A stretch of DNA of 64,000 bases from Sclerodactyla briareus (GCA_026419785.1 JAODTK010005595.1:62001-126000), one strand, 5' to 3'; positions 11,536-22,895 are shown, counted from the stretch's first letter. The notes: generated by a model not told the origin, from the letters alone. Numbers and translations are program-made.

Positions 11536-12110
11536 ATAAAAACTGAATGCATCAGTCTTAACCAACCGAAGTTCCTATGACTTTCCGTTACAGAGTTATC
11601 GTCATTTGAAGTTTGTGTATTGTGAAGCATGTGTATGTGCGCAAGCTCGACATGCATTCCCATCAATGCAATAATAAAGATTCAATTAGCTTGCACACCC
11701 TGCAACATTCTTTGTTTCTACTGAAATTCAAAGCATTAATTCCACTTCGAAAAGCATTAGTCCTATGGGAGAGGAAATTGCTGAGTGGGTTGGTAAAGGT
11801 GTTGATTGTTACTCTTGGTGCTAGAAAGACCTCAGAACTTCTGGCTAATGTTGACTTATTCAACCACATGAAAAATCCACATACTTAACATAATTTCCTG
11901 TGTTGTTCCAATGTGTCAAGTCATGCGTTATTTGGCGCAATTGGGATTCTCCCCCAATTCTCTGTCTTACTGACCCAAACTTGAGGCCAATAACTCCATA
12001 TAGGAACATCGTATTGAAATGGGGTTTGGAACCTATAATAACAGTTTTCCATTCTCCACAATAGACCTCTCGAGTATCCAGCTCTGCAGTTGTCCTTGTA
12101 AATTTTATGT
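11536..12110 (+). repeat. Dispersed ~550-bp repeat family, copy 1 of 3
   Basis: Shared boxes, in order, with 17985-18520 and 46442-47000 include 'aaaaactgaatgcatca', 'gactttccg', 'gaagtttgtg', 'gtgggttggtaaaggtgttg', 'agaaagac', 'gttgacttattcaac', 'acataatttcctgtgt', 'ttctccccaatt', 'aggaacatcg' and 'ctgcagttgtcc'. All three copies are in the same orientation. A GC hairpin (12135-12152) follows directly. No terminal repeats or coding frame were recognised. Confidence 0.8.
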
Positions 12111-12769
12111 AGATACGGCCGAATTGCAACAAATTTCGCGCTGTGCGCGCAATAAAATATGAAAGCTCCTAATGTTAACGAAAACAACATTGGCAGCTGG
12201 GCAGTAGGGCCTGTTTGAACAGGCGTTTGACTTTGCACACCTCGTATCAGCCCACAAGCCTCATTCACTCATATGTGCAGGATGACCCTTTCACCAAACG
12301 GTGATTTGCCTAAACAATGTTGGTAATATTCGACCGTAGTATATACTAAAGAGTTATTTTAGGAACGGCTTATATCGTCGGCTTTATCTGTTTATAGCAG
12401 GCTACTATACTGGGGCAGGGGTATGTCGTGAACATGCAGTAGGAGGTTTACGTGATTGACGTATGGTACTTTTTAATTTTTAATAGGCCTACAGGAGCGG
12501 AGTGGAGGAGTGAAATTTCTCAGACATATGAGAAAATTGGACGAAGATTGAACGGGAACAAATCTGAAAAAATGACCAAATTTTCTACTGACTGGCTCAA
12601 CTCCTTTCAATCAAATGCCCGAAAAATGCACAACATTTTTCCTGACATGATGTTCAAGCAAATTTTTGTCTATAGATGCGGGCAACTTACAACCCACTTG
12701 AATGTGGTCCTCGATGGAAGATCTCTAGAAAAAGCGCTATATGGTAGGAATGGAGGCCATGATGAGGAA
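12111..12769. other. No supported gene
   Basis: The 109-codon open frame at 12452-12781 has no recognisable motif and lies next to the tandem array below. The hairpin 'ttcgcgctgtgcgcgcaa' is at 12135-12152. Confidence 0.35.
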
Positions 12770-13510
12770 TGTAAGGATTAACATCGATCAGTTCTCGGAA
12801 ATCTGTTGTCAATTTCAGGATTGCTTCACTGCCATAACGAAGGCACGGGAACTGCCGCTCCCTGCAATCTGGGTGGGGGGATTTATTGCCAATTTTAGGG
12901 ACGGAGGTGTTGGCTTATACGGCCCGTAAATGTGCCGTTTCCTTTCTGGTTCTCTAAACGCCAAATTTCCTTGTACTCTAACGCACCCTTCGCACTGATG
13001 GATATAGCGGCCCTCTTCAAGAACGTTTCTTTTCTTGAAATACAAATTTCTGAAATTTATCGCGAATTTTGAGGACGTTGCTTACTGTCATACGGTTGCC
13101 GTTTCTGCAATCTGGGAGCTCTGTGTGAGCCGATCAATTCCTTGTAAACTACGCGTCCACTGATGGTGGCGGCTGTGGTCTGAGTTGTAGGTTATAGACA
13201 TCGACCGTTCCTTCAAGAACGTTCTTGAAATGTAAATTTCTGAAATTTATGCCAATTTTAGGGACGTTGCTCACTGCCATACGGTCCGGGAAGAGCCGTT
13301 CCCTGCAATCTGGGGAGTCTGTAAAACCGATCTATTTTTGTACCCTACGCGTCAGCGATGGTGGCCCGAATTGTACGGAATAAACATCGATCAGTTCCTT
13401 CAAGAATGTTTCTTGAAATAAAAAATTTCTGAAATTTATGCCAATTTTAAGGATGTTAGCTTACTGCCAATATGGCCCGGAAGGTATTTCTGCAATTGGG
13501 GAGGGAAGGT
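12770..13510. repeat. ~190-bp degenerate tandem repeat, about four copies
   Basis: The anchor ATTTCTGAAATTTATGCC occurs at about 13045, 13235 and 13425, exactly 190 bases apart, with a more diverged copy near 12810-12890. Each unit contains 'gttccttcaagaa', 'gggacgttgc', 'actgccatacgg' and 'ctgcaatctgggg'. A G-run (about 13517-13533), a 'gcgcgccaacc...ggtggcgctcc' box (13571-13598) and a C-run (13627-13637) follow. Confidence 0.8.
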
Positions 13511-13689
13511 GGAGGAGGGGGGGGGGGGGGGGGGCTGTGAAACGAAAAAAAAAAATTGTCTATGCACGATGCGCGCCAACCGATGGTGGCGCTCCCCTTA
13601 GATGTGACTATGCTAACCTCATATGCCCCCCCCCCCCAAATTTTAAAACAGATCGCCCCCTGTTTATTCAATGAAGTCATCTTTATTTT

Positions 13690-14052
13690 GGATCAACTGT
13701 AGTCTACGTTCACCAAGTTTTGCTGAAATGCAGCAAAGTTCGAAATATCACAAATTTCTTGCAAACTTTGACCTTCTGGGGACCTTGAAATCACGCCATG
13801 TTTTTCGGGACCAACTAAAGTCCACACTCATTAATTAATGTAAAAACCCCGAAAACCTGCCAAAAATAGAGCGCAGCAGTCATGGCCACTTTCGAACTCA
13901 TTTAAGATTCCACTAGGGCGGACTTGTGTACCAGGTTCAGATCAATCGAATAAAGCTGTTAAATGACGTATTGCGCTAACACGAAAATCGCCGAGGGCTG
14001 TCGCCGTGGGGCACGGCTATGATGAATACGGCGACAGGCCAAAACCGTACGT
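13690..14052 (+). repeat. Partial copy of 'gcgggta...ggggatata' repeat family
   Basis: The boxes 'ttcgaactcat', 'ggggcggac'-like, 'accaggttcagatcaatcg', 'gcgctaacacg' and 'aggccaaaaccgta' match 19265-19400 in the same order. It is followed by a GC-rich imperfect palindrome 'gccgagggctgtcgccgtg'. The terminal boxes of the family are not recognisable here. Confidence 0.6.
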
Positions 14053-15161
14053 AAATCCCGAATGGGGACATTAATCAGGATCTTCAGCGGACCTGACCTG
14101 CGAAGGGTGATGGATGCTAATCTGCGCTTGCGAACATGTAGAGTTAGGAATGCTGTATTGGAATATACACCTCATTTTATTGTCTGTAATGGTGGCGCTC
14201 TACCTCAACACTGCTACTGGAGATGTGTTCCCCCTCGCGCGCGATTGCACTTGCCTAACCCCGCATTTATTAATAATAAAAACCGACCGTAGACCTACAT
14301 GGAACCCACCGTGTTTTGACGCACCCATTGACTGGTCTGTCATCAAACAAAGCTCAACCACAACAACGCGTAGTAAATAAACAGTCTGTCGGACATGACA
14401 GGGTTCATAGCGGCCGTTAAAAGCTAAAAGGGGTCTTCTGTCTGTAAGGCCTTGGCCCAGAGGTAAATTCATTACCGGTCTTCTAGGTATCAGACGACTT
14501 TCCAGTGCCAGGTGACTGATAATACCCTGGATGCTTATAAAAAGAAGTTGGCCTCTAATTGTGAAATTCTGTGATTCTACTCACGCGATCGAACACTTGA
14601 ACATCAAGGATCGGAGACTGGAACTGGAAATCGGTTTGCTGCGCATGCATGACGGGTTGGCAGTGCATGGGAACCGGCCGTAACGGTCACAGTTAACCGG
14701 TGAAGAACCAGTCAGTGACTTAAATAAAGCAGGTAGACAGTAGCATCCTTTTTGCAGGTGACCAGTGTTTATTTTTTTTTCTTTCAAACTCTAATACCGG
14801 GTTGTCAGGGAACCGATAGATACGACAAGTGCCTACTGGAGCCTGCCGGGGCTGCCGTTCGGGACAACCAACTCTTCGGCCGAAACACAAATGTCTCACT
14901 TATTTAGTTGAGATTTTGTGCTGTTCGTGGAATTCTTATGTAGGCTACAACCCCTAGATTCTCCTTTCAGCTTATGCTCATCCTACCTCAGTAATACTAT
15001 ATAGACCTCGGGATTTTCACAGCACGATTCCACACACAGTGACGCTGGGCAGAGTGGAGGCGAGTGGATTCAAGTATAGGCCCTAGATCATGTACTTGGT
15101 ATATACTTTTAGTTGAGTATATTGCTGCACTCCACATTCCGACTGAAGAGAACACAATCAC
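14053..15161. other. No gene seen
   Basis: Several overlapping open frames on both strands between 14062 and 14472 cancel each other and have no motifs. Nothing else was recognised. Confidence 0.35.
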
Positions 15162-15470
15162 CTGTCCGGGGGAGGAGGCAGCCACGTCATGCACCTGGTC
15201 ATAAAAGGAGCCACTAGTCTCCGACGGCGAGCATGGTTTGCGATCGTATTCAGTAAAAGATGTGGGTTTTATGCCACCTGCGATACTTTCGATACTTTCG
15301 AGAAGTTTCGTATTTATGTACACTCGCTGCCGAAGGGGGGGGGGGAGTTCACGGTCCCCGTCTGGAAGCTCTTCCTCTCCCCGTCGGGGAGCGTCGAGGA
15401 GGAGTGGAGAATACTGATATCCGTCCACGGAATGAACCAACAGAGAACCTGTTGCGCCGAGACCATGCAC
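15162..15470 (-). CDS. Candidate coding exon, unknown protein
   Basis: On the minus strand the open frame reads through acidic and proline-rich sequence (DAPRRGEEELPDGDRELPPP), then RVYINTKLLESIESIAGG and SETSGSFYDQVHDVAASSPGQ. It meets a consensus donor (GGACAG|GTGATT, exon end at 15162) between codons. Composition is typical of a disordered linker in a signalling or adaptor protein. The 5' limit is uncertain: an acceptor-like 'gatatcag' lies near 15416. A run of C codes for the PPP and may hide a frameshift. Two competing plus-strand frames exist, so the strand is not proven. No family recognised. Confidence 0.3.
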
Positions 15471-16934
15471 GTCACCTACTTGTTACCGCTACGCCGCCCT
15501 CTACCGTCCTCGCTTTCATAGATTACCCACGGGGTGAACTTTTAAAAAGTTTGAGACGCTTTCAATAACAAAAATTGTCAACAACAAAAGAGAAATAAAA
15601 GGATGACATGAAATATATGTGAAAAAAAAAATCGTCTGATGACTGGGTCTGCGTGTCGGGGACCAGTGACGTGGGCAGGTGAGGGGGGCGTGGGGGCGCG
15701 CGCACCACGAGAGTCGGTCGCCCTCCCGTCAACCCCACTGAGAATTTTAGTGTATTTTTTTCATGTGTGGAAAAAATAACATTTCCTCTTACAATATGAG
15801 TAATGCTGTGCAAGTGAGCTCGAAGAAGTCAAGAGGGTGAATTTGACATATTCATCATCAGTATTCTGAAAAAAAGTTCGCGCTGCGCGCGAATAGCGCG
15901 TCTGTTTCTGACCGCGGTGTTTCCATATGTCATAACTGTGCAAACGATGGATCTGCCTAAAATTTCGATAAAATAAATAATCCAGGACGCACATATTCCA
16001 ACTTCCTACGGGAGTTGTATATATCTTTGCAGAATGCAGTGCACTGAGCTAAGTTGGCGTTGACAGCAGCCTTACGCATATATTTTTACATGGAGAGGGG
16101 GAGGGGGGGGGGTGGGGGGGTGGTGCGCCCTCATAAGTGGCCTCACCCTACCTATTGGCAAATAAGTAAAATTTATGGGCCCCTAGACACATGCTGGTAC
16201 AATGTTTGCTGAATAACAGCTTGTAAAACGTCTAATGAACCGCAAAACCCAGTTTTTGTGCCACATTTCTTGATCACTGTGGGGAGGGGTTGACCCCCGT
16301 GCGGACGCCACTTGGCGTTGAGCTGATTGGGGGAGTGATTCCAATGACTGTGGTTACCTACACTCCCATTAGGTAATATGAACATTAAGGAATTTAGTTA
16401 GTCAGGAAGGCAGGTATGGGGCTAACGAGGGGAGTATCTGTTCGGCGGGGAAATGAGAGACTAAAGATCGAAGCACACTATTGATCAACGAATGGGCGGA
16501 AAACTGGACTTGTTGAATTGGGGTAAAGACTTGAATCCCCGGAAATTGTAACCAGTACCTGGGTTTGACCACCAGCAGCCTGATTTTGTTCGCTTCCTCG
16601 TTTCGCATCAACTGCGGGCAAAGCTCCAGGGTGCGGGGGGTAATAGGCTGGTCCCATACGTCTATAAGTATACAACATGAACATGGCTCTTGTGCAACTC
16701 ACTTTCAAACAGTATAGAAGGGCCAGAGGGAAGGCTATTCCCATACTGCCATCACATATATGAGTGGTAGTCAACATGGTGATGGTGATACCAAGGACAT
16801 GCCTCTTCGGCGGACAAAAATTAGGAAAAATCATAAGATAACTTTCCTCGGAATGAAACTTTCTGAAACATAATAACCAATATAGATATGATTCAAACAG
16901 CCTCGAATAGCTCACGAAGTGCCATTCTAACTAA
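15471..16934. other. No gene seen; one GC hairpin
   Basis: The hairpin TTCGCGC...GCGCGAA is at 15877-15893. A G-rich run lies at about 16095-16125. The 145-codon minus-strand frame at 16478-16915 has no family features. Confidence 0.35.
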
Positions 16935-16944
16935 ATGCGTCAGT

Positions 16945-17050
16945 TCAAACCAGGGGCGTCAGAGCGTTCCGGAAAGTGGGGGGGGGGGGGGACACATCGA
17001 AGGCAAATGACCATCCAAGCGGAGCGCCACCATTGGTTGGCGCGGAGCGT
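16945..17050. repeat. 'aggggcgt' repeat end with GCGCCACCA palindrome
   Basis: A 'ccaggggcgtcagagcg' start is followed by a G-run and then by the near-perfect palindrome GCGCCACCATTGGTTGGCGC at about 17021-17040. The same GC box is present, inverted or direct, near 8859-8897 and 13571-13598. Confidence 0.5.
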
Positions 17051-17369
17051 ACCAAGAAAATTTCAGATTTTTATACCCTCCAGATTGACGGAAACGGCAC
17101 TTGCCAGGCTCAATAGCACCATCTACATGTGTGATTTGAGTAAAAGACAGACAAAAAAAGTTGTCATTGTGCATACTAAGATGATTTACCGAGTATCACA
17201 CATGGTATTTCTTCATTACCTTTTCTACTCTGACTTTGTTTGCGGGGGATCCAGGAGTCTACCAACGTCTCTGGTGGGATCGAGGGGAAAAGTCATAGGC
17301 GTACGGAACCACTCCAATTTGGGAGCCGAAAGTTTGTACCAGAATTCTGCAGGAGTCGTCCTTTGGTAA

Positions 17370-17640
17370 CTACCGGAGCGCGCGAAGCGCGCGAAAAAAA
17401 ATTGCATTTTTCCGGGCATTTTATCGAAAAAGACTGCAAAAAATTCAGGCATTTTTTCACTTTGCTATTTTCCTTCCCAAATTTTCCACGAATTTTCGTC
17501 AGAATTTGTCATCTCAGAAAAATTGGGGGGGGGGGCAGTCTGCCCCAAAGGTTTCTGAATTATTCAAGTGAACGAAATGATTCAAAGCATTACATCGCTT
17601 ATTCAACCTACAACGCCGTGGAAGAGAAAAACGCCAGTTG
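17370..17640. repeat. GC hairpin repeat, inverted copy
   Basis: The hairpin GCGCGC-GAA-GCGCGC (378-392 of the 17 kb stretch) is the reverse complement of the form at 8267-8281. It is followed by A-rich DNA and a G-run at about 17523-17534, as in the 7.6-8.6 kb block read in reverse. Confidence 0.5.
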
Positions 17641-17877
17641 CGCGCGAAACACTTGAAAAATTCTGCACTTTTGGCTTTTCGATTTAATATTCGAGAACTC
17701 GGTATGAAGCATGGGTAATCCTTCCACTTCGGCCATAGTAGGGTCAGATCACCTGGGGTCCGCACCTGGTATTAGTGGACTCAAGACAATTTCCAACGCG
17801 GTTATTGTTTGGTTAGACAAAGATTGAATCAGTTTAAGGTGATACAAATGCGGGCAATGTTTGCCTATTATTTTTTT

Positions 17878-17975
17878 TATTACGGTCCGGAAAAGTGGGG
17901 GGGGGACAAACGATATGAATATCCCCCCACTTTTGAAAGTGGGGGGACATGTCCCCCCCCCCCGTCCCCCACCTG
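17878..17975. repeat. Palindromic 'AAAAGTGGGGGG' element
   Basis: Arms AAAAGTGGGGGG (17891-17902) and CCCCCCACTTTT (17923-17934) form a 12-bp perfect stem. A second palindrome, GGGGGGACATGTCCCCCC, lies at about 17941-17958. The stretch ends in 'cctgtgacgcccatgg', a typical repeat boundary phrase that also closes other elements here. Confidence 0.65.
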
Positions 17976-17984
17976 TGACGCCCA

Positions 17985-18520
17985 TGGTTCAAAACGCGAG
18001 TTCATGCGACTTTCCGATTAACAAAATTTGATGACTTTGAAGTTTGTGCCACGTTCATTGCACAAGATCGAAAAGCTTCCTATCATGCAATAGTAACTCA
18101 GTGTCTACCACCCAACCTTGCAATAGTTTTCTATTGTAATTTACACCCTGATTTCATTTCGAAAAGCATTCAGTCTATGAGAGAGGATTGATGTAGTGGG
18201 TTGATAGGTGTTGATGTTTACTTTGGTGAAAGAAAGACAACAGAGCTTCTGCGAAATGTTGATTTATTCAACGGAATGGAACAACAATGAAATACATAAC
18301 ATAATTCCCGTGTGGTCCAAGTGTGACATCATGCGTTAGTGCCCATTGAGGTTCTCCCCAATTTCTCTGCATAATGGACCAAACTTTGAAGACCGACAAC
18401 TCAACAGAGGAACATCGCATTGATATGGCCGGGTTTGGACCTAAAGTATAACAGTTTGCCATCTCCAGATGTAACCTCTGTTGTATCCAAGCCTGCAGTT
18501 CTCCAGATTCTCATGAGGAG
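17985..18520 (+). repeat. Dispersed ~550-bp repeat family, copy 2 of 3
   Basis: Carries the ordered boxes of the copy at 11536-12110: 'gactttccg', 'gaagtttgtg', 'agtgggttgataggtgttg', 'agaaagacaac', 'gttgatttattcaac', 'acataattccc', 'ttctccccaatttctctgc', 'aggaacatcgc' and 'ctgcagttctcc'. It is more diverged and slightly shorter. Non-coding. Confidence 0.78.
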
Positions 18521-18689
18521 CTCCACGTGACACGCATAGGCCTACCGACACATGTACATGCTCAAAAAACACGCCTGTGTGAACCTGCCACAGTTCGGCA
18601 GTTAATCGGAAACGAATTGAACTGGTGTCCAGATGACCAGATCCAAAACGTCCCCTTTTTTATTTCCTGCCGAAGGCAAAATGAAATAT

Positions 18690-19461
18690 GCAGTCATGTC
18701 CGTGCGTATGTGTCTGTGTAGGTGTGTGGCTGTGTGTCTGTACTGTGTGTGGGTGTGTTTGAGACACCCCTTGTCAGCACGATATCTAACGAACCCAAAC
18801 AGGTATCAAGTTCCATCTATACAGGTGTACGTAGGCGGGTAAACCGCCCACGTGTATATCCGCTTTTGAGCAATCATTGGACAGCACGTAACTAACTCCC
18901 CATAAAGACTCCATTTTTGGGGTTTTCCCAAAGAACACCAAGATAGCCTCATCCACCAAGTTCTGTGGTAACCATGGAGGTTAGAAAAGAGCATAAATTA
19001 TGCAAATTTAACCACAATGACTTGAAATGACCTAATTCAAGTTAGTCAGGAACAAATGTAGCCCCAATCCACCTAGTTTCGTTAAAATTGACAGAGTTTG
19101 GAGAATAGCAGGATATGCAAACTTGACCTCGCATAACCTTGAAATTGACCTCCAATTTTTTTCGGGTTCAACTCTAGTCCCTACCCACCAAGTTTCGTTC
19201 AATCCGACTACGAGCATTTCGCGTAGATTTGACAAATTGCGGGAAAAGACATGCAGTGATGCCCTTTTTTCGAACTCATCCGAAGATTTCAATGGGGCGG
19301 ACATGCGTACCAAGTTTTCAGATCAATCGGATTAAGCGTTAAAGTTATCGCGCTAACGCCTGAAGGTTGCCGGCGGCGGCGGAGCCGGCATGGGAAGGCG
19401 GCGGTACACACCCAAAACAATAATGATCCCCGGACCTCCAGTTGTCGCGGGGATATAATTA
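18690..19461 (+). repeat. GT leader plus 'gcgggta...ggggatata' repeat element
   Basis: A GT-rich tract (18690-18765) leads to 'cagcacgatatctaacgaac'. Then come the box 'ggcgggtaaaccgcccacg' (about 18834) with 'tgtatatcc', 'accaagtttcgttcaatc' boxes, 'gatcaatcggattaagcg', 'atcgcgctaacgc', and the closing 'cccggacctcc...ggggatataatta'. The same start and end boxes bracket 52707-53938. This copy has two or three internal 'ccacc(t/a)agtttcgtt' units and no long array. Confidence 0.72.
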
Positions 19462-19639
19462 GGACCGTGGGTAGCTCATGTTTGTGTGTTACGTATTCTT
19501 CTGGTGTTGAAAATGAGGTTTTGTGGGTAAATGAGGATGCACCCCTTATGGTTTTAGTGCAAGCATCAATAACGTTCATATAGGTAGGTGGGTGCACATA
19601 TGGTGAGGAATAATCCCATTGCTTTTGGTTTTCGGTCGA

Positions 19640-19910
19640 GGTCATTGAAGGTTACCATAGGATAATTCTTCTTGGCAAAACATTTCAGAGCAATATCGTA
19701 ATGGAAAGTTTTGTTGTATAGGTGAATTACATCTGTTGACCTACTTTGAACTCAATTGACCTTTTGACCTCATTTGACAAAAAAACCTAGACCTGTGGGC
19801 CTTCGGGATATTGTCCGTGATGACCAGACTCGTCTTGTTGCACAACAAACCAAATCCAATGGCACTGATGTACTAAAACATGCCTATCACAACTCTTTCC
19901 AGCTAGGCTG
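19640..19910 (+). repeat. Dispersed repeat pair, copy A
   Basis: Shares 'acatctgttgacctacttt', 'gaactcaattgacc', 'ttttgacc', 'gaccagactcgtcttgttgc', 'actgatgtactaaaacatgc' and 'aggctgccctctgt' in order with 21490-21720. The 'tgacctactttgaa' type boxes recall the 'ggtcaa' arrays. Non-coding on both strands. Confidence 0.65.
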
Positions 19911-19959
19911 CCCTCTGTAAAAGGGTATACAACAGCCCTGAAACAAGGATAAAGAGTGT

Positions 19960-20010
19960 TACATTGTTGCGATACATACGATACGATACGATTCGATACG
20001 ATAAATTCTC
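19960..20010. repeat. GATAC-rich simple repeat
   Basis: Repeats of 'gatacgatacgattcgatac'. A related but palindromic 'cgata' cluster occurs at 21205-21410. Confidence 0.7.
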
Positions 20011-20538
20011 GGAGCCTGTGCCTAACTGACGGAGGAAATGGTGGGGATTTAGTTGAGGAAAAGCACAAGTTCCCACTTTGGTCGTTCAGACGGTGGAATA
20101 GCCTCGTCGGCAAATATTCTTGAATACAAGATTGCAATTCAAGCAAATTCGAAGCTTGTGTCTTTCAGTACTTGTAGGAGGCATGAAATAGTGTTTATCG
20201 ACCATTTTGAAGCGAACAACAACAGTCAGCCTCTTCTAGTCGTCGAGCGATCCTGAGCCGCCCCCCTCCCCCAACTCTCCGAGGGGTACCCGCGTTAGCT
20301 GCGCCCCAACATGAGTTACTTGTCCGCCCGGCGGACGGCCCTAACCCAGGGGTCTGTGGAGACAGAACGCGGGTATCGCAACGGGTGCCCAAAGAAGCGC
20401 AATTAACGACCACGAATCAGACAGCTGACATCACCATCCCTGCCTACCCTTTCGTTGGACACCCAGAATTAGACATAATTAACATCGGTATCAAGAATAA
20501 ATGTAAAGAGTGAGCAGCGGAGAAGGCATCGTCAACTG

Positions 20539-20569
20539 ACCAAGCTCCAACTGATAATTGGAGCTTGGT
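20539..20569. other. Perfect 12-bp hairpin
   Basis: Arms ACCAAGCTCCAA (539-550) and TTGGAGCTTGGT (558-569) are perfectly complementary around a seven-base loop CTGATAA. It stands alone in otherwise plain sequence. It may be a structured RNA or a relic of an inverted repeat. No T-run follows, and a bacterial terminator is not expected here. Confidence 0.6.
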
Positions 20570-20984
20570 TCATCTGCTCAGAAACAAAGCACGTGGCATA
20601 AGCCTACGGCTCGTCAACCTGGGTACCCTATACTTCCCCACTGACCTACATGACATTATAAACTTGGCGTTAGATCGACATTATATACCGCCTATAGCTT
20701 ATTTCCGTAGCCTCCTTTCGTTGCCCCCTTCGTTTCTTTTCCCGAATTCTTTCTTCACATGAGGTTAGGGTGAATTTACCGTCAAGACGTTCAGGATGTG
20801 ATCGACCCCCTCTGGGAAAACTCCTCCTTCTCCCTCTCAAACAGCCCAACACCCTCTCCCCGGGGCCACTCACTACTAACAGGCAATCTCCTTTCTTTTG
20901 CATGTCACATGGTAATTGGTGGACGCCGACGCAACATGACCCTCCCCATACCTCACTGGTCACGCTTTATTGGTCGATGGGAAG

Positions 20985-21060
20985 AACATGGATTCGAACT
21001 GAACTAAGGGTTCGTAGGTCCCATGCTTGGCGGAAAAATAGAGCCGAAGAAGCTCAAGCA
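20985..21060 (-). mobile_element. Possible tRNA-like SINE head
   Basis: On the minus strand 'gcatgggacctacgaaccc' could be an anticodon arm and 'agttcagttcgaatccatg' contains an exact B-box core GTTCGAATCC. No good A-box was found upstream, so this is only a possible SINE or tRNA relic. Confidence 0.25.
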
Positions 21061-21204
21061 GAGGCCAATGTCTTCCCGGATACGGCAATACAATACATTA
21101 ATCAAAACCCATGATTTTATTCACGGAAACCAATTTTCACGCAACTTCCCCAAATACCTGTTGGGTTCCGATAGTCTCGCAGATTGCCCAAGTTTATCAA
21201 AGCA

Positions 21205-21410
21205 TTGGCGCAAATTTAATCAATCGATAAATTTATCGTCCCATACGATAAAAGTTGAAATATTTCAATTCGACGTCGATAATTTATAGTTATCCTATCG
21301 TATCGGATGTTTTTCGTATCCCAACAGGTGTGAACACTCTATTGAAAATAACACTTTTTAACTCGTAGTCGATAAATTTATGTATCGTATCGTATCCGTT
21401 ATCGATCGCA
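21205..21410. repeat. Palindromic CGATA/TATCG cluster
   Basis: Many inverted pairs such as 'aatcgataaatttatcg', 'tatcctatcgtatcgg', 'agtcgataaatttatg' and 'tatcgtatcgtatccg' can fold on each other. The layout suggests the end or body of a non-autonomous DNA transposon. Confidence 0.5.
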
Positions 21411-21489
21411 CAAGTGGTGAAGCCATTCAGTTTCAAATCTTAGATATCTTCCGCTAGAAACATTTTAGGAGGTTGGCGTGGGCTGATGG

Positions 21490-21720
21490 AGAATTTCGTT
21501 CGCCTGTGCAAAACCACATCTGGTGACCTACTTTGAATTCATTTGACCATTTGACCCGTGTGACACAATGACCTTGTGACTTTCTCGATCAATCCTTGTG
21601 ACGACAACTCGCGCTTGTTGCAAAAAACCATGACTCAGCCCTGACGTACTCTAAACACTTCTATAAACACACGCTATCTCCAGGATGGCCTCTGTGTCAA
21701 GCGTTGAACAGTTTAAAACA
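21490..21720 (+). repeat. Dispersed repeat pair, copy B
   Basis: Second copy of the 19640-19910 family, same orientation: 'acatctggtgacctacttt', 'gaattcatttgacc', 'gacgacaactcgcgcttgtt', 'cctgacgtactctaaacac' and 'ggatggcctctgt'. The open frames just downstream (21685-21946) share no motif with known proteins. Confidence 0.65.
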
Positions 21721-22494
21721 CTGGATAAATTTCTTGTTCGACATTCGACTCCCCAGGGCGCACCGAAACATCCTAGAGGAACGATTAGGGAAGTTGTTCG
21801 GCTGTGTGCTACCACGGACCCCAACTTTCAACACACTATGTCCAGATCTCATAGAAGTGGCAAAGGCAGTAATTGCAGTTAACAAAAACCTCACCGCCTG
21901 TGGCTCTTTGAGGGGGGGGGTGAAACCACTAAATGATACACGATAGCAGTTACAGAAAATGCGTATATTTCTATTATTTGTCCTGATGGGTAAATGACCA
22001 TTACCCGCATGTCAGTTTTCAGGCAGGTTGTTGTAAGTTTATGCTGTTTGGAGAATCCCTTCCCCTATTTTCAGTCAGTCCAGTCAGTGGAGTAAAAAAC
22101 GTGCTAATCGTCTAGCCGCTCACCAATAAAGGCTGGTTTTTGAACATCAGCAGTCATTAACGTTTGTCAATAATTGTCCAATCCTGGGGAGCCAGACTTG
22201 CATGATAAATATAATATCCAACGTATTTCGGGAAAGTAGGGGTGATAGACACCAAAGTGTTATTTGTATGTTTTACTTGCAACCAAACTTGACAGTACAA
22301 TCCGGACGTGTTGGAGTGTGGTAAGTTGATTATTTTGCGACTTGCCGCTTCAGAATAAATCCTGAAAGTCGTTACAAAATTGGATATGAGAGATGACAAG
22401 GAATCGCTACGGGATAATGGTGTTATTGTTTATCATTCAAAGTCTCGCCCTCATGGACATTGTTAGCTGCGATGCTCATGGCTTTGCGATCAGT

Positions 22495-22830
22495 ACCAGC
22501 GGCGTACCAATGGGAGGAGGGGAGGGGCGGGGGAGGAGGGGAGGGAGGGGAGGGGGTCAGGCCCCCCATGGCCAAGGATCTATAAAATTTTCAACACAAA
22601 ATTGATGATTTTTGCAGTTCAGTAGAGGTTTTGCAGTGTTATTTAGCAAATGTGGCAGCAGCAGATGTGTAGGGGATAAATTGTACTATTTGCCAATAGG
22701 GAGGGTGAGTCCAAATGCGGGCGCACTTCCCTCGGGTTCCGGCCTCGGAACCCCTCCCCTTTCCCCCCTCCCCCTCTTGGAAGGGAGGGTCCCTCACTCC
22801 AGGACAAATATATCTCGGTACGGCCTGGCA
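22495..22830 (+). repeat. 'gccaatagggagggtgag' repeat family, copy 1 of 3
   Basis: The order is 'ggcgtaccaatggga', a G-rich tract (22505-22557) with four or more GGG/GGGG runs, 'ttgcagttcagtagaggtt', 'agcaaat', 'aggggataaattgtac', 'tttgccaatagggagggtg', 'cacttccctcgggttccg'. The copies at 26650-26850 and 41765-42030 share it. Frames that start inside it are repeat-derived. Confidence 0.75.
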
Positions 22831-22895
22831 CTCAGTAAATATTCAGGGTATGCCCCCCAAAGAATGGCTCGTGCTAAAGTTTTTCATCTCTCTAG

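Noticed and set aside
16478..16915. 145-codon minus-strand frame
   Set aside because: Hydrophobic and random composition, no motif, no good splice sites.
20539..20569. Rho-independent terminator
   Set aside because: The context is eukaryotic and no T-run follows the stem.
21704..21946. Frame reading LIEVAKAVIAVNKNLTACGS
   Set aside because: Looks mildly protein-like but starts inside a dispersed repeat and has no splice support or recognised family.
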